Notes: generated by a model from the sequence alone, not told the origin. DNA of 64,000 nt from Planotetraspora silvatica (GCF_016863315.1 NZ_BOOQ01000010.1:62001-126000), one strand, 5' to 3'. Shown: positions 47,106 through 56,279, counted from the first letter of the stretch. Program-made: numbers and translations.

Positions 47106-48269
47106 ATGAGTCAGGCGGTGCGGGTCGTCTGGGACGACGCTCTGATTTCCTATGACTTCGGGCCAGGTCATCCTCTTGCGCCCGTACGGGTCGAGCTGAC
47201 GATGGCGCTCGCCCGCAGCCTCGGAGTGCTCGACGGCGTCGAGATCACCGGCTGCGCCCCCGCGACCGACGACGAGCTCGCGCTCGTTCACCATCGCGAC
47301 TACATCGACGGGGTCAAGGGGGTCTCCGGCACCGGTCGCCCGAACCTCCGCTGGGGTCTCGGGACCCCGGACAACCCGGCGTTCGCCGGGGTGCACGAGG
47401 CCTCGGCCCTGGTCGCCGGAGCCACCCTGGAGGCCGCCAGAGCCGTCTGGACCGGCGGGGCCGAGCACGCCCTCAACGTGGCAGGAGGGCTCCACCATGC
47501 GATGCCCTTCACCGCGAGCGGCTTCTGCGTCTACAACGACCCGGCGATCGCCATCGCGTGGCTGCTCTCCCAGGGCGCCACGAGGGTCGCGTACGTCGAC
47601 GTGGACGTCCATCACGGCGACGGCGTCCAGGCGGTCTTCTACGACGATCCGCGCGTGTTGACGATCAGCCTCCACGAGAGTCCCACCACGCTCTTCCCGG
47701 GGACGGGCTTCCCCCGGGAGACGGGCGCGGACGGCACCTCCGTCAACGTCGCCCTGCCCGCCGGGTGCGGCGACGCGGGCTGGTTGCGCGCCTTCCACGC
47801 CGTCGTCCCTCCGCTTCTGCGCGAATTCGCTCCTGAGGTCCTGGTGACCCAGCAGGGCTGCGACAGTCACGCGCTCGACCCTCTCGCCCATCTCATGCTG
47901 AGCCTCGACGGGCAGCGCACGGCCTACGCGGAGCTGCACCGGCTGGCGCACGAGACCGCCGGAGGGCGCTGGATCGCCACCGGGGGCGGAGGCTACGAGC
48001 TGGTGCAGGTGGTGCCGCGGGCCTGGACCCACCTCATCGCCGAGGCGGCGGGTTCACCCGTCGATCCCGGGACCCCCACACCGCAGGGCTGGCGGGACAT
48101 GGTGAAGGAGCGGACCGGGGAGACGGCGCCGCTGACCATGACGGACGGCCGCCACCCCGAATACCAGGACATCGCGCGGGGATACGATCCAGCTGATGCC
48201 ATCGACAGGGCGATCCTCGCGTGCAGGAACGCCGTGTTCCCCCTCCACGGACTCGATCCGATGCCGTAG
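47106..48269 (+). CDS. acuC: AcuC-type histone-deacetylase family protein
   Basis: A 387-aa class I HDAC-fold deacetylase. Zn and active-site motifs are visible: GGLHHAMPFTASGFCVYND, YVDVDVHHGDGVQ, ISLHES, and GGGGYELVQVVPRAW near the C-terminus. AcuC deacetylates acetyl-CoA synthetase in Bacillus, so control of acetate metabolism by lysine deacetylation is likely. ATG 47106 is preceded by TAGCGT with a 7-nt gap; the frame upstream overlaps the permease gene and is not used. Confidence 0.92.
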   Translation: MSQAVRVVWDDALISYDFGPGHPLAPVRVELTMALARSLGVLDGVEITGCAPATDDELALVHHRDYIDGVKGVSGTGRPNLRWGLGTPDNPAFAGVHEASALVAGATLEAARAVWTGGAEHALNVAGGLHHAMPFTASGFCVYNDPAIAIAWLLSQGATRVAYVDVDVHHGDGVQAVFYDDPRVLTISLHESPTTLFPGTGFPRETGADGTSVNVALPAGCGDAGWLRAFHAVVPPLLREFAPEVLVTQQGCDSHALDPLAHLMLSLDGQRTAYAELHRLAHETAGGRWIATGGGGYELVQVVPRAWTHLIAEAAGSPVDPGTPTPQGWRDMVKERTGETAPLTMTDGRHPEYQDIARGYDPADAIDRAILACRNAVFPLHGLDPMP

Positions 48270-48331
48270 CTCGACGGCCGGATCCGAGACCCCGCCGGAA
48301 TCATGACGACACCAGGAGTGCTGTACCGATT

Positions 48332-49132
48332 GTGACCCGTCAGCCCGCCTCCCCTCCTCCTCCCACCCGCGCCGAGCTCAGCGATCATCTGGTCCGGACG
48401 CGCATCGCGGGCGAGGTCGCGACCAGCCGCGAGAACAACCTCGATCATTACCGCTCGCTGGCGCTGCGTGACCCGCACTACATGTTCGGGCTCACGCTGT
48501 CCGGTGAATGGACGTTCGCCGACATCCTCGAGCTCATGGCCAAGAAGACGGGCGTGGTCGCCGACCCCCGTCATCGCGAGGGTCAGGACACCATCGATCC
48601 GGAACGGACGATCGACGCCGTGGAGGAGATGGGCGATCGCATCGCGGCGGTGCTCCGCCGCGGCGGAGCCCGGGTCATCGTCGCCACCGGGCACCCGACC
48701 GGCCTGCTGACCGTCCATCTGGCCCTGGCCCGGTTCGTCGTCGCCCACGGAGCGACGCTGCTGGTTCCCGCCGAGGGGTGGAGCTACACGTACGGCGGGC
48801 TCGGCAGGCGCAGGAGGATCCGTTATCTCGACGGCGTGGCCATGCTCGACGACCGGGGCAACCTGGTCCACACGCACGATCCGCACCCCATGCGCGCGAT
48901 GCTGGCGGAGGAGCGCCCCGACTTCGTGATCGCCGACCACGGCTGGGCGGGCGCGGCGGGAGAGGCCGGCATCGAGACGGTCGGATTCGCCGACTGCAAC
49001 GACCCCGCCCTCTTCGTCGGAGAGGCCGAGGACAAGATCGCGGTGGCCGTGCCGCTCGACGACAACGTGTTGCCGCGCTATTACAGTCCGCTCACGGCCT
49101 ACCTTCTGGAACGGATCACTCAGGGGTTGTGA
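48332..49132 (+). CDS. Conserved actinobacterial protein (often annotated phosphatase)
   Basis: A 266-aa soluble protein conserved next to this developmental block in actinomycetes. Visible features are SRENNLDHYRSLALRDPHYMFG, VIVATGHPTGLLTVHLALARF and DFVIADHGWAGAAGE, suggesting a nucleotide- or sugar-binding Rossmann-like fold with Asp/His-rich loops. A phosphatase role is only by common annotation. GTG 48332 is chosen; AGGAG lies about 14 nt upstream, rather far. A small terminator-like hairpin follows at 49154-49176. Confidence 0.7.
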   Translation: MTRQPASPPPPTRAELSDHLVRTRIAGEVATSRENNLDHYRSLALRDPHYMFGLTLSGEWTFADILELMAKKTGVVADPRHREGQDTIDPERTIDAVEEMGDRIAAVLRRGGARVIVATGHPTGLLTVHLALARFVVAHGATLLVPAEGWSYTYGGLGRRRRIRYLDGVAMLDDRGNLVHTHDPHPMRAMLAEERPDFVIADHGWAGAAGEAGIETVGFADCNDPALFVGEAEDKIAVAVPLDDNVLPRYYSPLTAYLLERITQGL

Positions 49133-49153
49133 CCCCAATCCGGACATCCCATT

Positions 49154-49176
49154 CGGGCATTTCGCGCCCGCTTTTC
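49154..49176 (+). terminator. Short hairpin plus T-rich tail
   Basis: CGGGC (49154-49158), a 7-nt loop and GCCCG (49166-49170) are followed by CTTTTCC, 22 nt after the stop of the preceding gene. The rest of 49177-49441 shows no gene and is a probable promoter region for the excisionase-like regulator. Confidence 0.45.
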
Positions 49177-49441
49177 CACCAGAGTGTCCACCGTTTGCCA
49201 ACTTTTTTGTGATCCTGGGCGACTCTAATGTGAGGGAAGTTGGTCCGTTCCAAGGTTGAGGCGAAGGGCACGACCCGGCTGCTGCCAGCGATTTCTCGGT
49301 TTTGACGGCATAAGACTCCGGTGGCTGATGAAATGGGGGGTTTGCCTACATGGAGTCCGGACTTACGCTGACAGCAGTACACGTGCGTGAGCGAAGGCAC
49401 CAGTGGGGATAACCCGGAAACACGTGCGGAAGAGGCGTCCG

Positions 49442-49645
49442 ATGGGTGCAGGCGAAAGACCTCTCAGCGAGGTGAAGTTTCTGACGGTCGCAGAAGTTGC
49501 CACCGTCATGCGGGTGTCCAAGATGACGGTGTATCGGCTCGTGCACTCGGGCGAGTTGCCGGCCATCAGGGTCGGCCGATCTTTCCGAGTGCCTGAGCAG
49601 GCCGTCCACGACTACTTGAGGGACGCGTTCATCGAGGCTGGATGA
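49442..49645 (+). CDS. Excisionase-family/BldC-like HTH regulator (BdtA-type)
   Basis: A 67-aa MerR-like HTH_17 protein, FLTVAEVATVMRVSKMTVYRL then HSGELPAIRVGRSFRVP. It is much more similar to the small excisionase-like gene that lies upstream of the bldN region in Streptomyces (bdtA-type) than to BldC itself. It probably binds DNA as a filament-forming developmental regulator, by analogy with BldC. ATG 49442 has GGAAGAGG upstream; an in-frame GTG at 49403 is possible. Confidence 0.85.
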   Translation: MGAGERPLSEVKFLTVAEVATVMRVSKMTVYRLVHSGELPAIRVGRSFRVPEQAVHDYLRDAFIEAG

Positions 49646-49803
49646 GGCGCCCGGCGGCCGAGACCGTCGCTCCGAGGAGCGCACGGTTCGACGCAGGCCA
49701 CGCGGGACCCCCTTGAGGGGCGATCTACCATGGATCGCCGGTAGGCTGTTGAGCCGGTGTGCGTTCGCGCGCCGGTCTGACACCACCTTCACCTGGGGGT
49801 CCC

Positions 49804-49902
49804 GTGGGCTCTGTGATCAAGAAGCGCCGTAAGCGCATGGCCAAGAAGAAGCACCGCAAGCTGCTCAAGAAGACTCGCATTCAGCGGCGTAACAAGAAGT
49901 AG
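49804..49902 (+). CDS. Ribosomal protein bS22 (AURKAIP1/COX24 family), 32 aa
   Basis: GTG 49804 to TAG 49902 encodes 32 residues, nearly half of them Lys/Arg. The conserved core is [19 protein letters not shown] followed by RIQRRNKK. This is the tiny extra small-subunit protein found in actinobacteria. GGGGG precedes the start. The gene is too short for usual length cut-offs. It stands between the excisionase-like and epimerase genes, as in Streptomyces. Confidence 0.92.
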   Translation: MGSVIKKRRKRMAKKKHRKLLKKTRIQRRNKK

Positions 49903-49972
49903 TCGAGACGGAGCGCGCACCGGTCCCGAGGGACCGGGCCACCGTTGAAATGCCCCATACTGCGAGGCGACG

Positions 49973-50995
49973 TTGACCCACACCGTGCTCGTCACCGGGG
50001 TCTCTCGTCATATCGGCGCCCGAGTGGCCAGTGCTCTCGCGGCGGATCCGGGGATCGGGCGGGTCATCGGTGTGGACACGGTGCCGCCGTCCTCTCTCAC
50101 ACGTGACGGCGGAGCATTGCTCGGCCGTACCGAATTCGTCCGGATCGACCTGCGGACCCCCGACATCGCCCAGGTCATCTCGGCGGAGGACGTCGACACC
50201 GTCGTGCACATGAGCCTGGTCAGCGAGCCCGCCAAGAGCCGCTCGGCCATGATGGAGCACAACGTCATCGGCACCATGCAGTTGCTGGCCGCCTGCCAGC
50301 GATCCGCGATGGTGCGCCGGGTGGTGGTCCGTTCGACCACGGCGGTGTACGGCTCCTCGCCGCATGCCCCGGCCGTGTTCACCGAGGACACCGAGCCCGT
50401 CGACGTGCCGCACAGCGGCTACGCCAAGGACGCCATAGAGATCGAAGGCTACGTCCGCGGGTTCGCCCGACGGCGGTCCGACGTGGTGACCTCGACTCTG
50501 AGGTTCGCCAACCTCATGGGACCGCGCGTCGACTCGCCCCTCACCAGGTACTTCTCGCAGCCGGTGTTGCCGACCGTCTTCGGCTTCGATCCCCGGCTGC
50601 AGTTCGTGCACGAGGACGACGTGGTCGAGGTGATGTGCCGGATGGCGGTCGAGGACCGTCCCGGCGTCTTCAATGTGTCCGGCGACGGGGTTCTGCTGCT
50701 GTCCCAGTGCGTCCGGCGGTCCGGCCGGACGGGACTGCCGGTCCCGTCCCCCGCCTTCGGCGTCCTCGGGATGCTGGCGCGGACCACCGGCCTGGTCGAC
50801 TTCTCTCCGGAGCAACTCGCGCTGATGAGCCACGGCCGGGTCGTCGACACCACCCGGCTGGCCGCCACGCTCGCCTGGAGGCCCAAGTTCACTACGGCTG
50901 CCGCGTTCGACGACTTCTTACAGTCGCGCGGCACGGGTGCGGACAGGACGGCCGCCCTGGTCGACTGGCTGTCCGGCCTGGCGACGAGGCGGTGA
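49973..50995 (+). CDS. NAD-dependent epimerase/dehydratase family protein
   Basis: A 340-aa extended SDR. The start has the glycine motif VTGVSRHIGARVA, in which the usual GxxGxxG is altered (GVSRHIG). STTAVYGS and YAKDAIEIEGYV resemble the catalytic region. It is a sugar-nucleotide or lipid epimerase-like protein of unknown substrate, conserved here with an acyltransferase; its stop overlaps that GTG (GTGA). The start is TTG 49973 after GAGG. Confidence 0.88.
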   Translation: MTHTVLVTGVSRHIGARVASALAADPGIGRVIGVDTVPPSSLTRDGGALLGRTEFVRIDLRTPDIAQVISAEDVDTVVHMSLVSEPAKSRSAMMEHNVIGTMQLLAACQRSAMVRRVVVRSTTAVYGSSPHAPAVFTEDTEPVDVPHSGYAKDAIEIEGYVRGFARRRSDVVTSTLRFANLMGPRVDSPLTRYFSQPVLPTVFGFDPRLQFVHEDDVVEVMCRMAVEDRPGVFNVSGDGVLLLSQCVRRSGRTGLPVPSPAFGVLGMLARTTGLVDFSPEQLALMSHGRVVDTTRLAATLAWRPKFTTAAAFDDFLQSRGTGADRTAALVDWLSGLATRR

Positions 50996-51948
50996 GCGAG
51001 ATTCCTGCTTCCGAGACGTCCTCCGAGGAGGGCGCACGGATCATCCCCATTTCCGCGGTCCGTGGGACGCCCCCACCCGGCCCGTCGGACGCCACAGGCC
51101 CTGCGGGATCGGTGGACGAACGGCTCGCCGAACTGCTCGCCCTCCTCCGGCGCAGGATCGCCGGGGACTACGAGGTCGACGAGTTCGGCTTCGATCCCGA
51201 GCTCAACGACAAGGTCCTGCTCGAGCTGATCCGGCCGCTCTACCGGCACTGGTTCCGGGTGGAGACGCTCGGCGTGGACAACGTCCCCGCCGAGACCGGC
51301 GCCCTGGTGGTGGCCAACCATTCGGGCACGCTTCCCATGGACGCACTGATGATGCAGGTGGCGCTGCACGATGAGGCGCACCGGGCGGTCCGGCTGCTCG
51401 GCGCCGACCTGGTCTACCAACTGCCGGTCCTCGGCCACCTGTCCCGCAAGACGGGACACACCCTGGCCTCCCGTGAGGACGCCGACAGGCTGCTGCGCAA
51501 GGGCGAGCTCGTCGGGGTCTTCCCCGAGGGCTTCAAGGGCGTGGGCAAGCCCTTCTCGGAGCGCTACAAGCTTCAGCGGTTCGGCCGCGGCGGCTTCGTG
51601 ACCTCGGCCGTCCGCGCCGGCACGCCGATCGTTCCCTGTGCCATCGTCGGCGCCGAGGAGATCTACCCCAAGATCGGCGACTTCTCCACGCTGGCCAGAT
51701 TGCTCGGCCTGCCGTACCTGCCGATCACGCCGTTCTTCCCCTGGCTGGGCCCGCTGGGCCTGATCCCGCTGCCGTCCAAGTGGCTGATCGAGTTCGGTGA
51801 GCCCATCCGCACCGACCAGTTCGACCCTGAGGACGCCGACGACCCCATGCTGGTCTTCAACCTGACCGACCAGGTCCGTGAGGCGATCCAGCAGCAACTC
51901 GACGCGCTGCGCCTGCGGCGTGGCCCCGCCTTCCCGCCGTTCTTCTGA
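50992..51948 (+). CDS. Lysophospholipid acyltransferase family protein
   Basis: A 318-aa PlsC-like acyltransferase with an N-terminal disordered stretch (residues 1-45). Motif I is NHSGTLPMD (HX4D), FPEGFKGVGKP is motif III and VPCAIVGAEEIYP is motif IV. It is cytoplasmic or membrane-peripheral and probably acylates a glycerol- or glycolipid. It is translationally coupled to the epimerase gene, suggesting a shared lipid-modification pathway. Confidence 0.88.
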   Translation: MSEIPASETSSEEGARIIPISAVRGTPPPGPSDATGPAGSVDERLAELLALLRRRIAGDYEVDEFGFDPELNDKVLLELIRPLYRHWFRVETLGVDNVPAETGALVVANHSGTLPMDALMMQVALHDEAHRAVRLLGADLVYQLPVLGHLSRKTGHTLASREDADRLLRKGELVGVFPEGFKGVGKPFSERYKLQRFGRGGFVTSAVRAGTPIVPCAIVGAEEIYPKIGDFSTLARLLGLPYLPITPFFPWLGPLGLIPLPSKWLIEFGEPIRTDQFDPEDADDPMLVFNLTDQVREAIQQQLDALRLRRGPAFPPFF

Positions 51949-51958
51949 CCGGGTCTCG

Positions 51959-52825
51959 CTAGCTCGAGCGGTAGTGCCGGCGCAGCGCGATGCCCGCGGC
52001 GACGCCGCCGGCGATGGCGCCCGCCGTCGCCGCGATCGGCAGGCCGATCATCGTGGCCTTCCGCCCGGTACGGAAATCGCGGATCTGCCAATTCTGGTCC
52101 CTGGCGTACTCGCGCAACTCGCTGTCGGGGTTGATCGCGTAGGCGTGGCCGACGAGCGACAACATGGGCAGGTCGTTGGCCGAGTCGCTGTAGGCCGAGC
52201 AGCGTGACAGGTCGAGCCCCTCGCGCCGGGCCAGCGCCCGGACGGCCTCGGCCTTGGCAGGCCCGTGGAGGAGGTCGCCGACGAGCCTGCCGGTGTAGGC
52301 GCCCTCCGCGGTCTCCGCGACCGTCCCGAGCGCTCCGGTCAACCCCAGACGCTGCGCGATCACCCGGGCCAGCTCGACCGGCGTCGCGGTGACCAGCCAC
52401 ACCCGCTGGCCCGCGTCCAGGTGGGCCTGGGCCAGTGCCCGGGTGCCCGCCCACACGCGGTCGGCCATGACCTCGTCGTAGATCTCCTCGCCGAGCCGTA
52501 CGACGTCGTCGACCTTGAGGCCGGCCACGAAGGCCAGGGCCATCTCCTTGGCCCGGGCGATGTGCTCGGGGTTCTCGTTGCCTCTGACGCGGAACCAGGC
52601 CTGGCCGGCGGCGAATCTCATGAGGTCGCTCGTGGTGAACAGGCCGCGCGAGGCCAGGCCCCGCGCGAAGTGGTAGATCGAGGCGCCGCGCATCATCGTG
52701 TTGTCGACGTCGAAGAAGGCCGCCGCGGTGGGATCCGGGATCACCGCCGGCGCCGAGACCGCCGCGGCCGCCGCCACTTCACCCGCGATCTCTGCCGCTT
52801 CCCGCCGTCGCAATAGCCGCCTCAT
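51959..52825 (-). CDS. HAD-IB family phosphatase with C-terminal membrane segment
   Basis: A 288-aa SerB-like HAD phosphatase: motif [14 protein letters not shown], motif II LVTATP, motif III around GPAKAEAV, and motif [14 protein letters not shown]. The hydrophobic C-terminal segment ([21 protein letters not shown]) probably anchors it. Lysophosphatidate or phospholipid-type substrates are possible given the adjacent acyltransferase, an inference. TAAGCT lies 8 nt before ATG 52825. Confidence 0.88.
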   Translation of the reverse strand: MRRLLRRREAAEIAGEVAAAAAVSAPAVIPDPTAAAFFDVDNTMMRGASIYHFARGLASRGLFTTSDLMRFAAGQAWFRVRGNENPEHIARAKEMALAFVAGLKVDDVVRLGEEIYDEVMADRVWAGTRALAQAHLDAGQRVWLVTATPVELARVIAQRLGLTGALGTVAETAEGAYTGRLVGDLLHGPAKAEAVRALARREGLDLSRCSAYSDSANDLPMLSLVGHAYAINPDSELREYARDQNWQIRDFRTGRKATMIGLPIAATAGAIAGGVAAGIALRRHYRSS

Positions 52826-52890
52826 GGCACATCAGCTTAACCGTCCCGGGTTGCCCCGAATGGGAGCAGCCGCGGACGGCACATGACGTG

Positions 52891-53574
52891 TCAACGGCCG
52901 GGAACCGTGAACATGTCAATATATTTCAGATACTTATTCGCTTTCTTGCGATTTGCGGCATCGAGCTTCGGAAGTAGTGACTCGACGGCTTCGCGCTGCT
53001 CTCTCGCGAAGCGCCCTGCCTCGGTGCTCGCGGCCTTCCCGTGCCGTTCGACCCGGCCCAGCGCGGCCCTGGTCGTGGACTCCATGTCCTCAAGGGTCCG
53101 TTCGATGAGCTCGTCCCGGCTCGGGTCCGGTGTCGAGTAGGCCGCCAGGGACGCGGTCTCGGCCGCCCTGAGGCGCGCGGCGCCCATCTCCCGATGGGCC
53201 CGCTCCTCGCCGGACGCCATGGACAGCAGCGTCGACTCCGCGGCCCGCTTGAGCGGGTAGAGCGGCTCGCCGGGGACGGAGTGGTAGGTCCGGATGCCCG
53301 TGCCGTACATGCCGATCAGCAGCACCGCGAACACGAGGGCCGGGCGGAACCGCGCGAACAGCGATCGGCGGCGCACCTTCGGCCGTTCCGCGGGCGGTTC
53401 CGATGCGGGCACCCGTTCCGCGGCGTGGGTCCGCAGGAGCTCGTCGCGCAGGCCGGCGCGGAACTCGGGGCTCGGGCCGCTGAGGAAGCCGCTGAGCTCC
53501 GAGAGGCGCGCGACGACCTGGCCGCCGCGTGTCGTCCGTCCGCGCAGCCGGCGCGAGGCTCGCCAGCAGCTCAT
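52891..53574 (-). CDS. rsbN: Transmembrane anti-sigma factor RsbN-like (DUF5667)
   Basis: A protein of about 227 aa. The cytoplasmic N-terminal region (RLSELSGFLSGPSPEFRAGLRDELL) resembles the sigma-binding part of RsbN. One membrane helix follows (PALVFAVLLIGMYGTGI), then an extracytoplasmic DUF5667 domain (YPLKRAAESTLLSMASGEERA). In Streptomyces RsbN holds sigma-BldN inactive. It lies directly downstream of bldN. ATG 53574 has GGGAG at good spacing; ATG 53592 is the alternative. Confidence 0.85.
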   Translation of the reverse strand: MSCWRASRRLRGRTTRGGQVVARLSELSGFLSGPSPEFRAGLRDELLRTHAAERVPASEPPAERPKVRRRSLFARFRPALVFAVLLIGMYGTGIRTYHSVPGEPLYPLKRAAESTLLSMASGEERAHREMGAARLRAAETASLAAYSTPDPSRDELIERTLEDMESTTRAALGRVERHGKAASTEAGRFAREQREAVESLLPKLDAANRKKANKYLKYIDMFTVPGR

Positions 53575-53658
53575 GAGTAATGCTCCCGCCATCCCCCGTT
53601 TGATCCACCCCTGCCACATGCCCAACGACGGGACGGGGCGCAGGTTACGGCAGGTGCG

Positions 53659-54300
53659 CTAACCGAGATCCTTCGGTAGTGACCGGGCGAGCGCCTTGAT
53701 CGCCCGAAATTGCAGGGCCTTGATCGCACCGCTCTTCTTGCCCATCGCCACAGCCGTCTCGGCCAGTGACATCCCATGGAGGAAGCGAAAGATCACACAG
53801 GCCTGCTGCTCGGGCACGAGTTGCTTGATCGCCTGCATCACCCGCTCGTTCACCATGTTCGTGACGACGGCGTTCTCCGGGATGTGCGGTCCGTCCAGCG
53901 GCCGGTCGAAGACCTCGGCGGTGGTGACCTCGAGGCGGTTGCGGCCCGACTTGAAATGGTCGGCCACGAGGTTGCGGGCGATGGTGACCAGCCACGCACC
54001 GAAGTCCCTGCCCTGCCAGGTGAAGTCCGAGATGCTCCGCAGGGCGCGCAGGAACGTCTCGCTGGTGAGATCCTCCGTCTGCGCGTGCGTGCCGACCCGG
54101 AAGTAGATGTAGCGGTACACCAACTCCAGGTAACGGTCGTAGAGCACGCCGAACGCCTCGGTGTCCCCGGTTTTGGCGCGCAGGACCAGCTCTCGCATCT
54201 CCTCGTCCTCGCCTGCGGCGGGGTCGATGGAGCGCGCAGGAGGCGATGCTCCGCGGGCGGCTGGAGGGGCCAGCCCGGCCAACGGCCACGTGTTCGGCAT
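53659..54300 (-). CDS. bldN: ECF sigma factor BldN
   Basis: A 213-aa ECF sigma factor. Region 2 reads AFGVLYDRYLELVYRYIYFRVG and LTSETFLRALR; region 4 reads LVPEQQACVIFRFLHGMSLAETAVAMGKKSGAIKALQFRAIKAL. In Streptomyces BldN directs the chaplin and rodlin genes for aerial growth. The N-terminal extension is only about 55 residues, shorter than the S. coelicolor pro-sequence. ATG 54300 is supported by AAGGGA upstream and by a promoter at 54341-54369 that covers the earlier possible starts. Confidence 0.92.
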   Translation of the reverse strand: MPNTWPLAGLAPPAARGASPPARSIDPAAGEDEEMRELVLRAKTGDTEAFGVLYDRYLELVYRYIYFRVGTHAQTEDLTSETFLRALRSISDFTWQGRDFGAWLVTIARNLVADHFKSGRNRLEVTTAEVFDRPLDGPHIPENAVVTNMVNERVMQAIKQLVPEQQACVIFRFLHGMSLAETAVAMGKKSGAIKALQFRAIKALARSLPKDLG

Positions 54301-54340
54301 CCGGTGTCCCTTGGGGGAAGGGGAGTCCGCGTGCTCGAAC

Positions 54341-54369
54341 ACTCTAGAAATCATCGGCAAATAACACAA
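54341..54369 (-). promoter_or_regulatory. bldN promoter
   Basis: On the minus strand TTGTGT (54369-54364), a 17-bp spacer and TAGAGT (54346-54341) lie about 41 nt before ATG 54300, giving a leader of about 35 nt with AAGGGA as ribosome-binding site. Confidence 0.6.
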
Positions 54370-54468
54370 TCCGTCTGAGCGCCGCAGTCACCATACGTGA
54401 CGGAACTTGTTCCCTGATCGGGGTGGTCCGGGGGTGTTTGTGGGGATCCGGCTACCCGTCAGGCGGCA

Positions 54469-55989
54469 ATGTCCGGCAGCATGGGTTCCACCATGGGAGT
54501 CCTTGTCGCTTTCTTAGCCCTCGCCGGCGCCCTGACCGCCGGGATGACCACAGCTGTCCTGATCGGGCGCCTCCGCGAGGAGCCGACGGGTTGGCTGATC
54601 GCCTGGAGCGTCGCCGCGGGCGCGCTGACCCTGTCACTCGGGACCATCGGGATCGGCCATCTCGCGGGCTTCGGGGCCGGGACCTTCCGGATATCGCAGA
54701 TCACGGGGTCCTTACTGGCTCCGCTCTGGCTGGCGGTCGGCGTGTTGCAGCTCCTGGCGGACAAGGGGTCCTCCCGCTTCGGCGGGTGGTTGATCGGCTC
54801 GGCGCTGACGGTCGTCGGCGCGGTCATCATGCTGCTCGACCCGATATCGGGAGCCTTCTCCAAGGAGCTTCCCGACGCCGGAGCGCACTGGGACATCTGG
54901 CCGGAGTATCTGCTCCACGGAGTCCACGGCCTCGTGATCGTCATGTTGGTGATCTCCCTGGCCGTCTCGCTGCTGAGCTGGCGTGACGGTGACGACTTCG
55001 ACATCGACAACATGCAGGCCACAGTCGTGCTGGCCCCCGCGGGCCTGCTGCTGTCGGCGGCGCTGGAGCTGGGCCTGCCCGCCATCCTCGTGGTGGTCCT
55101 CATGGCGGTCACCGCCGGAGGCATGTGGTACGCCGTGGCCAGGCCGCTCGCGCCGTACGAGGACGACGACGAGGACGAGGACGACGAGCCCGACGAGTGG
55201 ACGGGGCGCTCCCGGCGCGCCGCCGACCGTCGCGAGCCTCAGGTCGCCGCCCCGTCGCCTGTCCCGCCTCTTCCGCCGGCGCCCCGGCGATCGGGTCTCG
55301 GCGATCTCGTCGCCGAGTACCAGGCGAAGGAGGAGGCCGAGCTCGACTTCGCGAACCGCATGCAATCGGCGGACGGCTTCGGCCCCCGCGCGCGGCCGGA
55401 CGACTTCGCGGGCCCGGCGACCGGGCAGCTCATCATGCCCGACCCGTACGGCCAGCCCCGCCAGGCCGACTTCGGTGTCCCGGCTCCCGGCGCCCCGCCG
55501 GTCGATCCCCACGACATGCCCGCCACCGGCATCATGTTGCCCGTCGTGGACAGCCCGGCGTTCCCTGCGGCCGCCGCGGCGGCATTCGGCTCGGCCTTCG
55601 GCGCGGCGTCCGGTCAAGGCGTGTCCGCGTCGCGCCAGGACGGCTCGGTCAAGCCCGCGGCCGGCATCTACGGCATCCTCACCGTGTTCACCCTGATGGA
55701 CGGCTCAGGCGAGGCCTTCGACAAGCTGGCGGAGGAGACCGTCGAGGCCGTCCTGCGGAACGAGCCCGACACGCTGATCTTCATCTGCCACGCCGTCAAG
55801 TCGGCGCCGCTCCAGCGCATCGTCTACGAGCTCTACCGCGACGAGGTGGGCTTCTCCGAGCACCAGCGCCAGCCGCACATGGAGCGCTTCGCCACCGAGC
55901 GGCAGCCGCTTGTCCTGGCGACCAACGTCATCGAGCTCACTGTGAACGCCGCCAAGGTGGTGCCCCTCCCCGCCGCCTACCGCGTCTGA
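54469..55989 (+). CDS. Multi-spanning membrane protein with C-terminal ABM-like domain
   Basis: A 506-aa protein. The first 225 residues contain about seven hydrophobic helices. A very acidic, Pro/Ala-rich linker follows (about 230-400, beginning YEDDDEDEDDEPDEW). The last 95 residues (AGIYGILTVFTLMDGSGEAFDKLAEETVEAV to the end, with PHMERFATERQPLVL) look like an antibiotic-biosynthesis-monooxygenase/dimeric alpha-beta barrel fold. This fold includes haem-degrading IsdG enzymes, but catalytic residues cannot be assigned. It lies between bldN and the rex-hem operon; a sensory or haem-related role is speculative. Confidence 0.7.
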   Translation: MSGSMGSTMGVLVAFLALAGALTAGMTTAVLIGRLREEPTGWLIAWSVAAGALTLSLGTIGIGHLAGFGAGTFRISQITGSLLAPLWLAVGVLQLLADKGSSRFGGWLIGSALTVVGAVIMLLDPISGAFSKELPDAGAHWDIWPEYLLHGVHGLVIVMLVISLAVSLLSWRDGDDFDIDNMQATVVLAPAGLLLSAALELGLPAILVVVLMAVTAGGMWYAVARPLAPYEDDDEDEDDEPDEWTGRSRRAADRREPQVAAPSPVPPLPPAPRRSGLGDLVAEYQAKEEAELDFANRMQSADGFGPRARPDDFAGPATGQLIMPDPYGQPRQADFGVPAPGAPPVDPHDMPATGIMLPVVDSPAFPAAAAAAFGSAFGAASGQGVSASRQDGSVKPAAGIYGILTVFTLMDGSGEAFDKLAEETVEAVLRNEPDTLIFICHAVKSAPLQRIVYELYRDEVGFSEHQRQPHMERFATERQPLVLATNVIELTVNAAKVVPLPAAYRV

Positions 55990-56002
55990 TCGCGCTCGCT
56001 CC

Positions 56003-56031
56003 GCTTTGCCTCGCCGGAGGCGAGGCAAAGC
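56003..56031. terminator. Bidirectional 13-bp hairpin
   Basis: GCTTTGCCTCGCC (56003-56015) and GGCGAGGCAAAGC (56019-56031) pair perfectly with a GGA loop. It sits between convergent genes and overlaps the first base of the glutaredoxin-like stop codon. Confidence 0.75.
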
Positions 56032-56279
56032 TAAACGTGCAAGGCGGCGCGGAGGCGGGTCTCGTTCACGCGCCAGTAATCATGCTGGACGCCGTCGACG
56101 AGGACGACCGGGATCATCTCCCCGTATTCCGCCAGGTCCTCGGGGGACGCGGTGATGTCCCTCTCCTCCCATTCCACACTGAGATCACGCGCCACTCGTT
56201 CCACGACCGCGCGGGCGTCGTCGCACAGGTGGCAGCCGGGTTTGCCGAGCAGGGTGATCCGGTGATCCTGAGGGGACAT
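56031..56279 (-). CDS. Glutaredoxin-like protein (DUF836)
   Basis: An 82-aa thioredoxin-fold protein with the redox motif CHLC in LLGKPGCHLCDDA and the cis-Pro in MIPVVLVDG. It is a small cytoplasmic thiol oxidoreductase. It is divergent from rex and faces the membrane-ABM gene. TATCCT stands 6 nt before ATG 56279, a leaderless pattern. Confidence 0.88.
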   Translation of the reverse strand: MSPQDHRITLLGKPGCHLCDDARAVVERVARDLSVEWEERDITASPEDLAEYGEMIPVVLVDGVQHDYWRVNETRLRAALHV

